Shown here one piece after another: positions 1 through 4,877 of a stretch of 5,123 nt of DNA. Origin of the DNA: JBKEAJ01 sp047974415 (GTDB lineage: Bacteria > Bacteroidota > Bacteroidia > Bacteroidales > Prolixibacteraceae). The notes under the pieces were generated by a model. It had not been told where the DNA came from and searched no databases. It saw only the letters and a program-made list of their open reading frames with translations. The translations under genes and the position numbers were made by a program. The DNA is taken from NCBI GenBank assembly GCA_047974415.1, contig JBKECH010000114.1, positions 1 through 5,123 on the forward strand. The letters run 5' to 3'. Within the stretch, counting starts at the first letter, position 1, and each line of letters starts with the position of its first letter.

Positions 1-213
1 ATTAGCTAACAGACCTATAATGGTTTCCCTGATTGAAGCATAGCCTTTGAAACAAACAAATAGCATCACTACTAAATGATGGTAGGTATTAAACTTTTTG
101 ACGTAATGTTCCGCTTTGTGAGCCTTTGCAATACGACGTACTTCGCCTTTATCTATAAACCTTAACAATTGATTAAATATCGGCTGTCCGATAAAATTAT
201 TACTTTTACCCAT
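1..213 (-). CDS. IS4-family transposase, N-terminal part (DUF4372 domain)
   Basis: This is the first 71 residues of a transposase that runs off the left edge of the window. It starts at the ATG whose complement lies at 211-213 and is open to position 1. The protein begins MGKSNNFIGQPIFNQLLRF and continues with a basic, helical stretch (DKGEVRRIAKAHKAEHYVKK, residues 21-40) and then YHHLVVMLFVCFKGYASIRE (residues 44-63). This arrangement is typical of the DUF4372 domain at the start of IS4-family DDE transposases of Bacteroidota. The catalytic DDE domain would lie outside the window, so it cannot be judged whether the element is intact. Transcription is leftward, away from the other genes here. 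The family call rests on remembered resemblance to the DUF4372 N-terminus, not on a search. Confidence 0.85.
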   Translation of the reverse strand, partial: MGKSNNFIGQPIFNQLLRFIDKGEVRRIAKAHKAEHYVKKFNTYHHLVVMLFVCFKGYASIRETIIGLLAN

Positions 214-252
214 GTCTTAACTTTTAAGTATAGTAGCTCAAAAGTAGGCATG

Positions 253-280
253 CTGAGTCAGATTGAAAAATCTGGCTCAG
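253..280. repeat. Subterminal hairpin upstream of the IS4 transposase
   Basis: Arms CTGAGTCAGATT (253-264) and AATCTGGCTCAG (269-280) form a 12-bp stem around a GAAA loop; the single imperfect pair can form as G-T. The hairpin lies 40 bp upstream of the transposase start and inside the inferred IS end. Such a stem could shield the transposase from transcription entering from flanking DNA, by terminating or by hiding the start site. That role is inference; the stem itself is directly visible. Confidence 0.65.
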
Positions 281-367
281 TAATTTTTAACCGGACAGTA
301 GTGATAAGGAAATAAAAAACTTGTAAGATACATATAAGAATTAAGCGTTAGCTTCTGAATTTTTTGT

Positions 368-492
368 TTTTTCAAAATCTCCAAATTTTAAAAAAAGCAG
401 ACTAAAAATTGAGGATGACTGATGCCTGCGCCTACGGCGTGGGTAATTTGTGCATTTATTTAGTCTGTGGGTGTTTGGAGATACCTGAAAAA
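368..492. repeat. Long imperfect palindrome, attC-like or ncRNA-like
   Basis: The outer stem has TTTTTCA (368-374) pairing with TGAAAAA (486-492). After a small internal loop (375-376 opposite 483-485), ATCTCCAAA (377-385) pairs with TTTGGAGAT (474-482), giving 16 bp in two blocks. A second stem pairs CAGACTAAA (398-406) with TTTAGTCTG (459-467). At the apex CCTGCGCC (425-432) pairs with GGCGTGGG (436-443) around TAC, with two G-T pairs. Nested stems broken by unpaired bases are how integron attC sites fold, and the length fits that class. However, I see no convincing RYYYAAC/GTTRRRY core pair at its ends and no integrase in the window. A dispersed repeat or structured RNA is equally possible. 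Confidence 0.5.
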
Positions 493-516
493 GCAAATAA
501 AGAACTACAAATCCCA

Positions 517-629
517 CGCTTTTTTTGTGTCCAATTTTAAAGGTTTGCAGCGGGGTTGCAAACAGTAAAGATCAAGGTTCAGCGAAAGCCAACGGGCTAA
601 CCTCCCACTAGTGACAAGACACAAAAGCG
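517..629. ncRNA. Possible structured RNA, three-stem junction (unidentified)
   Basis: A closing stem pairs TTTTGTGTC (523-531) with GACACAAAA (618-626). It can be extended by CGC (517-519) with GCG (627-629) across a 3-nt bulge. Inside it are a perfect 7-bp hairpin, GTTTGCA (543-549) with TGCAAAC (557-563), and a second hairpin, AGGTT-c-AGC (575-583) with GCT-AACCT (596-603), which has one bulged C. The result is a compact three-way junction. I do not recognise it as tmRNA, RNase P RNA, 6S RNA, SRP RNA or a known riboswitch. It ends 52 nt before the beta-barrel start, so it could be a leader of that gene, an independent RNA, or half of a DNA element shared with the palindrome at 368-492. Strand is not determined. 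Confidence 0.35.
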
Positions 630-681
630 GTAGCCGAAAAGCTTTTAGAGTAGGCATCTTATATTTTAATAATAAAGTAAT

Positions 682-1296
682 ATGAAAAAGGTATTATTTA
701 CATTGGTAGCTCTTGTTGGGCTAGCGTTTGCAAATGAACTTTCAGCTCAAGTGCATTTTGGAGTCAAAGGAGGAGCGAATGTTGCAACTTCAACTATGGA
801 TGGAAGTAGTCAAGGAGTAAGTGTCTCATTTGATAATGGGTACGGATTTTCATACTATATTGGAGGGCTTGCAGAATTTTCAAAACCAAGGCAAAAAACT
901 ATGCTTCAGATAGAGCTTTTGTATTCTAATGCAGTTTCGACACTAGGAGTATTAAGTGATGAGTTTACGATGATGCAATCATATTTAATGTTACCTGTTC
1001 TTTTGAAATATGAATTTGCAGAAGGTTTTTCTGGATATATGGGAACATATTTTGCATATATGCTGGGCGCAGAATCTGAATATGATGATGGTTATACTGA
1101 AGATATAAAAGATGGTTACAGTGATTTAGATATAGGTCTAGTGCTTGGCGTAGAGTATGCGTTTAAAAGTGGATTCTTCATAGAAGCGAGATATAATTTT
1201 GGTATAACTAATATGGTTGATGTTGATACATACGCAGGTACTGGAATTACATTAGATTCAAAAAAACAGAAGTATTCAGATCGGTGTTGGATATAA
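682..1296 (+). CDS. PorT-family outer-membrane beta-barrel protein, C-terminus frameshifted
   Basis: This is a predicted outer-membrane protein of the small PorT/OMP_b-brl_2 class (about 200 residues, eight-strand-type barrels of Bacteroidota). The N-terminus MKKVLFTLVALVGLAFANELSA is a Sec signal peptide, and cleavage before Q23 would leave QVHFGVKGG, a characteristic mature start. Alternating hydrophobic and polar strands follow, e.g. TMLQIELLYS, YLMLPVLLKYEF, DIGLVLGVEYAF and GFFIEARYNFGITNMVDVD. The frame as read ends SKKQKYSDRCWI, which is not a barrel end. Skipping one A in the A7 run at 1260-1266 gives SKNRSIQIGVGYKF with a stop at 1301-1303, the expected terminal strand ending in aromatic F needed for BAM-dependent insertion. 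The gene is probably monocistronic, since a terminator follows. The specific function is unknown. Confidence 0.85.
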   Translation: MKKVLFTLVALVGLAFANELSAQVHFGVKGGANVATSTMDGSSQGVSVSFDNGYGFSYYIGGLAEFSKPRQKTMLQIELLYSNAVSTLGVLSDEFTMMQSYLMLPVLLKYEFAEGFSGYMGTYFAYMLGAESEYDDGYTEDIKDGYSDLDIGLVLGVEYAFKSGFFIEARYNFGITNMVDVDTYAGTGITLDSKKQKYSDRCWI

Positions 1297-1303
1297 ATTC
1301 TAA
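1260..1303 (+). other. Frame disruption at A7 run; displaced native C-terminus
   Basis: The seven-A run at 1260-1266 separates the long upstream frame from the downstream frame that encodes the missing end, KNRSIQIGVGYKF, and stops at 1301-1303. One fewer A would give a continuous 206-residue barrel. The corrected stop lies only 5 nt before the terminator stem at 1309, which also suits the original gene end. Possible causes are a real single-base insertion, phase variation, transcriptional slippage that repairs some transcripts, or a homopolymer error. Confidence 0.85.
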
Positions 1304-1308
1304 CACAC

Positions 1309-1344
1309 ATAAAGACTTTTGGACTTTAGTTCAAAAGTCTTTAT
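1309..1344 (+). terminator. Intrinsic terminator after the beta-barrel gene
   Basis: A perfect 13-bp inverted repeat, ATAAAGACTTTTG (1309-1321) and CAAAAGTCTTTAT (1332-1344), encloses a 10-nt loop. The descending arm is T-rich and is followed by CTTTAA, so the U-tract is only moderate. Its position just after the beta-barrel stop and 34 nt before the next start suggests it separates that gene from the operon beginning at 1379. The stem is nearly symmetrical, but there is no minus-strand gene for it to serve. Confidence 0.8.
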
Positions 1345-1378
1345 CTTTAATATAACCCATATAATTAGATAAGATATT

Positions 1379-1678
1379 ATGAAAGTAATTCTCCTTATTT
1401 GTGCTAGCCTACTCTTCTTATCAATTGCTAATTTACCTATCGGTTATTTTACCTTCTTACGGATAGTTGTTACAATGGGAGCTTTGTATGGAATAATTAC
1501 AGAATACAAGGAGGAAATAAACTTTTGGGTTATTGCATTTGCATTGGTTACCATACTATTCAACCCAATTCTTCCTATACATTTAAACGATAAAAGTCTT
1601 TGGATTCCTATTGATTTGACTGCAGGACTTCTATTTGGTGTCAAATTCTTTCAGGTCAATAATAATTCTAAAAAATAA
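1379..1678 (+). CDS. Small multi-pass membrane protein, DUF6804-like
   Basis: This is a 99-residue, very hydrophobic inner-membrane protein. Four short hydrophobic segments can be seen at about residues 2-20, 22-41, 49-66 and 74-91, followed by a polar tail (QVNNNSKK). The pattern of an early IGYFTFLRI block followed by ILFNPILPIHL (residues 59-69) and then WIPIDL is what I know from DUF6804 proteins, which have no assigned function and are frequent as stand-alone genes in Bacteroidota. The stop is 2 nt before the start of the TerB-like gene, so the two are almost certainly cotranscribed, and this is the first gene of the operon. No clear Shine-Dalgarno site precedes the ATG, as is usual in the phylum. 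It may help the membrane part of the module or be a passenger. Confidence 0.8.
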   Translation: MKVILLICASLLFLSIANLPIGYFTFLRIVVTMGALYGIITEYKEEINFWVIAFALVTILFNPILPIHLNDKSLWIPIDLTAGLLFGVKFFQVNNNSKK

Positions 1679-1680
1679 AA

Positions 1681-2079
1681 ATGATACAAATTACTACAGA
1701 GTTAAAAGCTCATTTTCTGAGATTGTACCAAATGGCAGTGTCAGATGAAAACTTTAGTCCTTTAGAAATGAAAATGCTATATCAATTAGCAGAAGACAGA
1801 GGCATTCCCAACTATGAATTGGATAAAATTTTACTGTCTGCAGAAGGAGCATTCCCTATCCCCCAAGCTATTGAGACTCGGATAGAATACTTATATGACA
1901 TGGCGAAAATGGCATGGGCAGATGGTGTGATCACCGATGAGGAAGTATCGATGTTACGGAAGTTTTGTAAGAAATTGGAGTTTTTGGATGAGAACGTCGA
2001 TGAATTGGCAAAATACCTTCTTGATAGTGTTGAAAAAGGCTTGTCGGCACAAGATATTATTAACGAGTTAAAAGCCTAA
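1681..2079 (+). CDS. TerB-like (tellurite-resistance superfamily) protein
   Basis: This 132-residue soluble, all-helical protein has no signal peptide or membrane span, so it is predicted to be cytosolic. Two similar acidic-loop units are visible: AVSDENFSPLEMKML (residues 19-33) and, more canonically, AWADGVITDEEVSML (residues 78-92). The latter's D81-G82 and E87/E88 match the conserved ADGxxxxxE signature of TerB-like domains. This internal repeat, about 59 residues apart, fits the pseudo-twofold TerB fold, whose acidic residues can bind metal. The C-terminal 25 residues form an amphipathic helix that might dock on a partner. It lies 2 nt after the DUF6804-like gene and 4 nt before the coiled-coil membrane protein. 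It is a short single-domain relative and should not be equated with terB of the tellurite operon. Confidence 0.75.
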   Translation: MIQITTELKAHFLRLYQMAVSDENFSPLEMKMLYQLAEDRGIPNYELDKILLSAEGAFPIPQAIETRIEYLYDMAKMAWADGVITDEEVSMLRKFCKKLEFLDENVDELAKYLLDSVEKGLSAQDIINELKA

Positions 2080-2083
2080 GGAT

Positions 2084-3376
2084 ATGAATGCCCTAAAAAA
2101 CCTATTGGCGATAAAAGAGGATAAAACAACTTCGTCGTCACCTCAACAAGTTACTTCTAGCTCTTCAGTATCAACAGGAGAAGATCAACTAACCAGTACT
2201 TATTACAATAGTGGTTATTCAGGCTCTTTAACTGCTTTTGGTTCGAGTTCTGTGTTTCGAGCATGTCTCGAAGATATTTACGAAAAATTCAAGAATCGTT
2301 GCAGAGAAGATGTGATTGAACAACAACGTCTAAATGCACCATATGAGCAAGAAATTGAAACGCAAAAATGCAATTTAAAAGGACGACAAGCCTTAAAAGA
2401 GATAAAAGAAGAAAGTGCTGAGAAAACGGCAGATGAGATAGAGCGAATTAATAGTGATATTGCTAATGTCAAAAATGATCCTGCAAAATATGGCGTCGAT
2501 GCTAGTCGTAAGCCTAGGGCTCAGTTTTTTATTGGTTTCTTAATATTATTAGCAATCACAGCCTACGTTCTAGTTTTTTATATTTCAGCTTCGTACTCAG
2601 CGTTCTTCAAAGAGTTTGATCCTGCGAGTACTGTAATTGGAAGTATCTTCGATGCGCAAGCATTTAGTAAAGCTGTTGAAGATGGGTGGTTAGAAGCAGT
2701 CTTTATTAGTACCATACCATTTGCATTCATGGGGCTTGGGTATGTAATCCATATGTTACAAGAGCATAATAAGTCAATTTCTTCAACGCTTAAAGTAATA
2801 GGCTTATATCTTATAACATTTATCTTTGATGCAATCCTTGCGTATCAGATCGAGGAAAAACTATATGACTTAAATAAAACTCTAGAGAGTCCAGAGTTTA
2901 ACCTTAGCCATGCGTTCTCAAGTGTCGGCTTTTGGGGAATCATCTTTGCTGGTTTTGTTGTGTACTTTATTTGGGGATTAGTATTTGATTTCGTGATGAA
3001 AGAACATGCAAATGTTGATAAGATAAAGGCATTTATAGATAAGCTTAATGAAGAAAAAGAACATCTTATTAGAAAGAAAACAGAATTGCTCAAGCAAATA
3101 GAAACCATATCTCAAGAAATTATAGATGTCGAAGGAAAAATACAGAAACTACAAACTAAGGTTGATGGGTTTATTTTCCCGAATAGAAAGTATTTGTTAT
3201 ACCATTCAGAGTATGTAAAGGGATGGTATATGGCAATCTCTGTAGAAATTGCCTTGCCTCATGCGCAGAAGCAAGGGTTGCTAAAAGAATGTGAATATAT
3301 CTCTCAGCAGCATTTAGAAAACAAGCAAGTGGATAATGAGCATTACGAAGAGAAAGTATATAATTTAAACAAATAG
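2084..3376 (+). CDS. Four-TM membrane protein with two coiled coils (unknown family)
   Basis: I do not recognise a named family. The 430-residue protein starts with a Ser/Thr-rich, low-complexity stretch (residues 15-56), followed by a charged coiled coil (about 62-132). Four predicted transmembrane helices lie at about 147-168, 203-224, 236-255 and 281-304. A second coiled coil (about 308-362, starting HANVDKIKAFIDKLNEEKEH) follows, then a C-terminal tail (363-430) with FPNRKYLLYHSEYVKGWY. With no signal peptide and four spans, both coiled coils would lie on the same side, most simply the cytoplasm, where they could bind the TerB-like protein. The ATG follows an AAGGA purine stretch at 2078-2082, one of the few Shine-Dalgarno-like sites here. 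Its stop is 1 nt before the lipoprotein start. No catalytic motif was seen, so a scaffold, sensor or channel-like role is only inferred. Confidence 0.75.
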   Translation: MNALKNLLAIKEDKTTSSSPQQVTSSSSVSTGEDQLTSTYYNSGYSGSLTAFGSSSVFRACLEDIYEKFKNRCREDVIEQQRLNAPYEQEIETQKCNLKGRQALKEIKEESAEKTADEIERINSDIANVKNDPAKYGVDASRKPRAQFFIGFLILLAITAYVLVFYISASYSAFFKEFDPASTVIGSIFDAQAFSKAVEDGWLEAVFISTIPFAFMGLGYVIHMLQEHNKSISSTLKVIGLYLITFIFDAILAYQIEEKLYDLNKTLESPEFNLSHAFSSVGFWGIIFAGFVVYFIWGLVFDFVMKEHANVDKIKAFIDKLNEEKEHLIRKKTELLKQIETISQEIIDVEGKIQKLQTKVDGFIFPNRKYLLYHSEYVKGWYMAISVEIALPHAQKQGLLKECEYISQQHLENKQVDNEHYEEKVYNLNK

Positions 3377-3377
3377 A

Positions 3378-4313
3378 ATGAAAACAAAGAATCTAGTTTT
3401 AGTCATAGCAAGTATGACTGTGTTACTTTCGCTATACAGCTGCTCAAGTTCAAACAATAATCAAGACAATAAAGAAGCTTCATCAGAGTCGACTGCGGGG
3501 ACTTCAGAAAACAAGTCCCACATTACCCAACAGAATCTAAATATAAGTATATTTTTAGATGTCTCTGATAGGATAAGTCCAAAGATACATCCAAACCAAA
3601 CAATGGAATACTATCAAAGGGATATTGGATATATTAATTCGGTTGCATCTGCTTTAGAGCATCGCCTTTTGAGAAAGAAGGTAAACTTATTGAATGACAA
3701 CATTCAACTTTTTATAGAGCCAACACCTGCAAATAGGGAAATCAATAGTATTATTGAGCAACTCAAGCATACAATTACAAAGAACAACGCAACCAAAGAA
3801 GGTATTCTAAATCTAAGCGACAAATATACAATGTTAACTACAAAATTGTACGAAGAAGCCCTAAAGGCAGAGAGGTATGATGGTTCTGATATTTGGGGCT
3901 TTTTTAAGAATAATGTGAAAGACTATTGTATCGAAGAGAATCATAGAAATATACTTGTCGTTATCACAGATGGCTATGCTTATTATAAACCTAGTGCAAT
4001 AAGAGAGGGAAATGCCTCAAGTTATTTGACGGAAAACTACATTAAAGCCTTAAAGCTTAACAATTCAAATTGGAAAACTTCCATGGATGAAAAAGGCTTC
4101 GGGTTTATTGTTGCAAATTCAGGTTTAGAAAATTTAGAGGTATTAGTTTTGGGGGTAAATACATATGATGGCAATCCATACACTCAAGATATTGTAAAGG
4201 CTTATTGGTCTAATTGGCTAGAAGCAATGGGAGTTCAAAGATACGCTATTAAAGGTGCAGATATACCCTCAAGTCTTGATGGGGTAATTCAAAAGTTTAT
4301 TCTGAATCCATAA
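3378..4313 (+). CDS. Lipoprotein with a vWA-like domain
   Basis: This is a 311-residue envelope lipoprotein and the last gene of the four-gene operon. The signal peptide MKTKNLVLVIASMTVLLSLYSC has lipobox LYSC, so C22 would be lipidated. A Ser/Asn-rich linker (23-52) leads to NISIFLDVSDRI, a hydrophobic strand ending in D61-x-S63-D64-R65, which resembles the MIDAS DxSxS of von Willebrand A domains but has R in place of the last S. Further on, NILVVITDGY (191-200) matches the later vWA strand with its metal-coordinating D198, and LEVLVLGVN (253-261) fits another core strand. The C-terminal helix region holds WSNWLEAMGV. The nonstandard MIDAS makes metal binding uncertain. A substrate-binding or peptidoglycan-proximal sensor paired with the membrane protein encoded just before it is plausible but unproven. 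Confidence 0.75.
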   Translation: MKTKNLVLVIASMTVLLSLYSCSSSNNNQDNKEASSESTAGTSENKSHITQQNLNISIFLDVSDRISPKIHPNQTMEYYQRDIGYINSVASALEHRLLRKKVNLLNDNIQLFIEPTPANREINSIIEQLKHTITKNNATKEGILNLSDKYTMLTTKLYEEALKAERYDGSDIWGFFKNNVKDYCIEENHRNILVVITDGYAYYKPSAIREGNASSYLTENYIKALKLNNSNWKTSMDEKGFGFIVANSGLENLEVLVLGVNTYDGNPYTQDIVKAYWSNWLEAMGVQRYAIKGADIPSSLDGVIQKFILNP

Positions 4314-4457
4314 TTAGTAGCTTTGCTTGTATTAATAAAGTAGTTCTTTAAATAGTTCAAATATAATTTGCATTATTTAAACACAAACTAACGATAATTC
4401 AGGTTGAATTGGCAAGAGTCAACCTTAACATATTTAGAAATAATAAAATCAACACTC
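4314..4457. other. Intergenic spacer with a 7-bp inverted repeat
   Basis: This is 144 bases of AT-rich spacer. AGGTTGA (4401-4407) and TCAACCT (4419-4425) form a perfect stem with an 11-nt loop, ending 32 nt before the GTG start of the next gene; it could be a leader hairpin or an operator. A weaker AT-only pairing, TTTAAAT (4347-4353) with ATTTAAA (4375-4381), is of little value. No convincing Bacteroidota promoter (TTG about 20 nt before TAnnTTTG) was found. Confidence 0.4.
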
Positions 4458-4847
4458 GTGAAGCAATTAATTACACTTTTAATATTCTTATTATTCGTCG
4501 GCTGTGTGCCAGAATCAAAATATGAAGAAGTTGTTAAAGAGAACAATAGATTAAAATCTGAAATATATGAATTGAAATTTGGGGTTTCCAAGCTCTCAAA
4601 AGACGCAAAAAAAATGTTCAATATGGGTGATTTTGCAGGAGCAAAAGAAAAAATAACCATACTAATAGACAAGCATCCAAACTCTGTAGAATGCGCAGAA
4701 GCAAGAAAAATTATTCCAATAATCGAAGAGGAATTATTGTGGGACAAAGTGGAAAATTCAAATGATTTAGATCTTGTAAAGGAATATATAAGAATATATC
4801 CCCAAGGGAGGTATGTAAAAAAGCCTATGACACTAAAAGAAATATAA
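4458..4847 (+). CDS. Short coiled-coil/TPR-like lipoprotein, C-terminus disrupted
   Basis: The GTG at 4458 is chosen because it places a compact SPII signal peptide first: (M)KQLITLLIFLLFVGC, with lipobox FVGC and C16 lipidated. The in-frame TTG at 4404 would add 18 residues that fit no signal peptide. After VPESKYEE comes a coiled coil (about 20-40) and a TPR-like helical pair, AKKMFNMGDFAGAKEKITIL followed by IDKHPNS, then a second unit, ENSNDLDLVKEYIRIYPQGRYV. As read, it stops after KKPMTLKEI (129 residues). In the -1 frame from the A6 run at 4817-4822 the text continues KKAYDTKRNIISKIDADAYG, a much better helical continuation, and stays open to a stop at 4976-4978 within the IS21 end. 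The original C-terminus is therefore probably lost. Function is unknown. Confidence 0.65.
   Translation: MKQLITLLIFLLFVGCVPESKYEEVVKENNRLKSEIYELKFGVSKLSKDAKKMFNMGDFAGAKEKITILIDKHPNSVECAEARKIIPIIEEELLWDKVENSNDLDLVKEYIRIYPQGRYVKKPMTLKEI
4805..4823 (+). promoter_or_regulatory. Candidate -1 frameshift signal (A_AAA_AAG)
   Basis: The in-frame codons GTA AAA AAG (4815-4823) contain the heptamer A_AAA_AAG at 4817-4823. It is preceded, after 6 nt, by the Shine-Dalgarno-like AGGGAG at 4805-4810. E. coli dnaX uses the same heptamer with a similar AGGGAG-type stimulator a few bases upstream. No clear downstream stem was found, unlike dnaX, and Bacteroidota use SD pairing weakly. A plain one-base deletion in a homopolymer is therefore the simpler explanation. 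Confidence 0.35.
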
Positions 4848-4877
4848 TAAGTAAGATAGATGCGGATGCATATGGTT

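Larger units (their letters stand above)
1..303 (-). mobile_element. IS4-family insertion sequence, transposase-proximal end
   Basis: The element comprises the partial transposase plus about 90 bp of upstream non-coding DNA. The inferred outer end is at about 303, where the sequence read inward on the minus strand is CACTACTGTCCGG, which looks like an IS4-type terminal repeat. The other end is outside the window, so neither the terminal inverted repeat nor a target-site duplication can be verified, and the boundary is uncertain by several bases. The element's identity is much better supported than its exact edge. Confidence 0.6.
304..681. other. Structured intergenic region without a credible gene
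   Basis: These 378 bases between the inferred IS4 end and the beta-barrel gene hold no convincing coding sequence. The longest frame noticed (415-540, 41 codons, starting MTDACAYGVGN) is Cys-rich and lies across a palindrome, so it looks incidental. The region instead holds two consecutive fold-back modules, a roughly 125-nt imperfect palindrome at 368-492 and a three-stem module at 517-629, listed separately. Two short perfect palindromes also occur: CACTAGTG at 606-613 and AAAAGCTTTT at 637-646. The density of pairing in such AT-rich DNA suggests a repeat element, recombination site or RNA rather than random spacer. Confidence 0.5.
1379..4313 (+). other. Four-gene operon: DUF6804 / TerB-like / 4-TM coiled coil / vWA lipoprotein
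   Basis: All four genes read rightward with gaps of 2, 4 and 1 nt, so translation is likely coupled. The terminator at 1309-1344 isolates the left side. No strong terminator is visible in 4314-4457, so the short lipoprotein gene at 4458 may be reached by read-through. The products span cytosol, inner membrane and periplasm or outer membrane. Co-occurrence of TerB-like and vWA proteins is established for Ter-type stress-response systems; the membrane-lipoprotein layout seen here suggests an envelope-linked variant, which is inference. Confidence 0.75.

Noticed and set aside
415..540. A 41-codon frame beginning MTDACAYGVGNLCIY
   Set aside because: It lies across the nested palindrome and the T7 tract, is unusually Cys-rich, and has no start signal. 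The structured repeat explains the sequence better than a gene.
346..601. GTTAGC (346-351) and GCTAAC (596-601) as integron core sites
   Set aside because: Their order is the reverse of classical attC (RYYYAAC first, GTTRRRY last), the fit to consensus is partial, and no integrase is visible. Kept only as a remark in the palindrome finding.
243..657. Repeated AGTAGGCAT at 243-251 and 649-657
   Set aside because: A 9-bp match with no extension and no matching boundary signals. It could be chance and does not fit a target duplication of the IS4 end at about 303.
1116..1310. Minus-strand frame of 64 codons opposite the beta-barrel end
   Set aside because: It is antisense to a well-supported gene and runs into the terminator region; its protein has no recognisable features.
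1345..1378. TATAAT at 1360-1365 as an operon promoter
   Set aside because: It matches the E. coli -10 box, but Bacteroidota use TAnnTTTG with an upstream TTG, and neither is present at proper spacing. In AT-rich spacer a TATAAT is expected by chance.
4347..4381. TTTAAAT/ATTTAAA inverted repeat as a terminator of the operon
   Set aside because: It contains only A-T pairs, has a 21-nt loop and lacks a T tract, so it is too weak to call.
4404..4457. TTG at 4404 as the start of the short lipoprotein
   Set aside because: It would put 18 polar residues ahead of the hydrophobic segment and spoil the signal peptide. The TTG also lies within the 4401-4425 stem.
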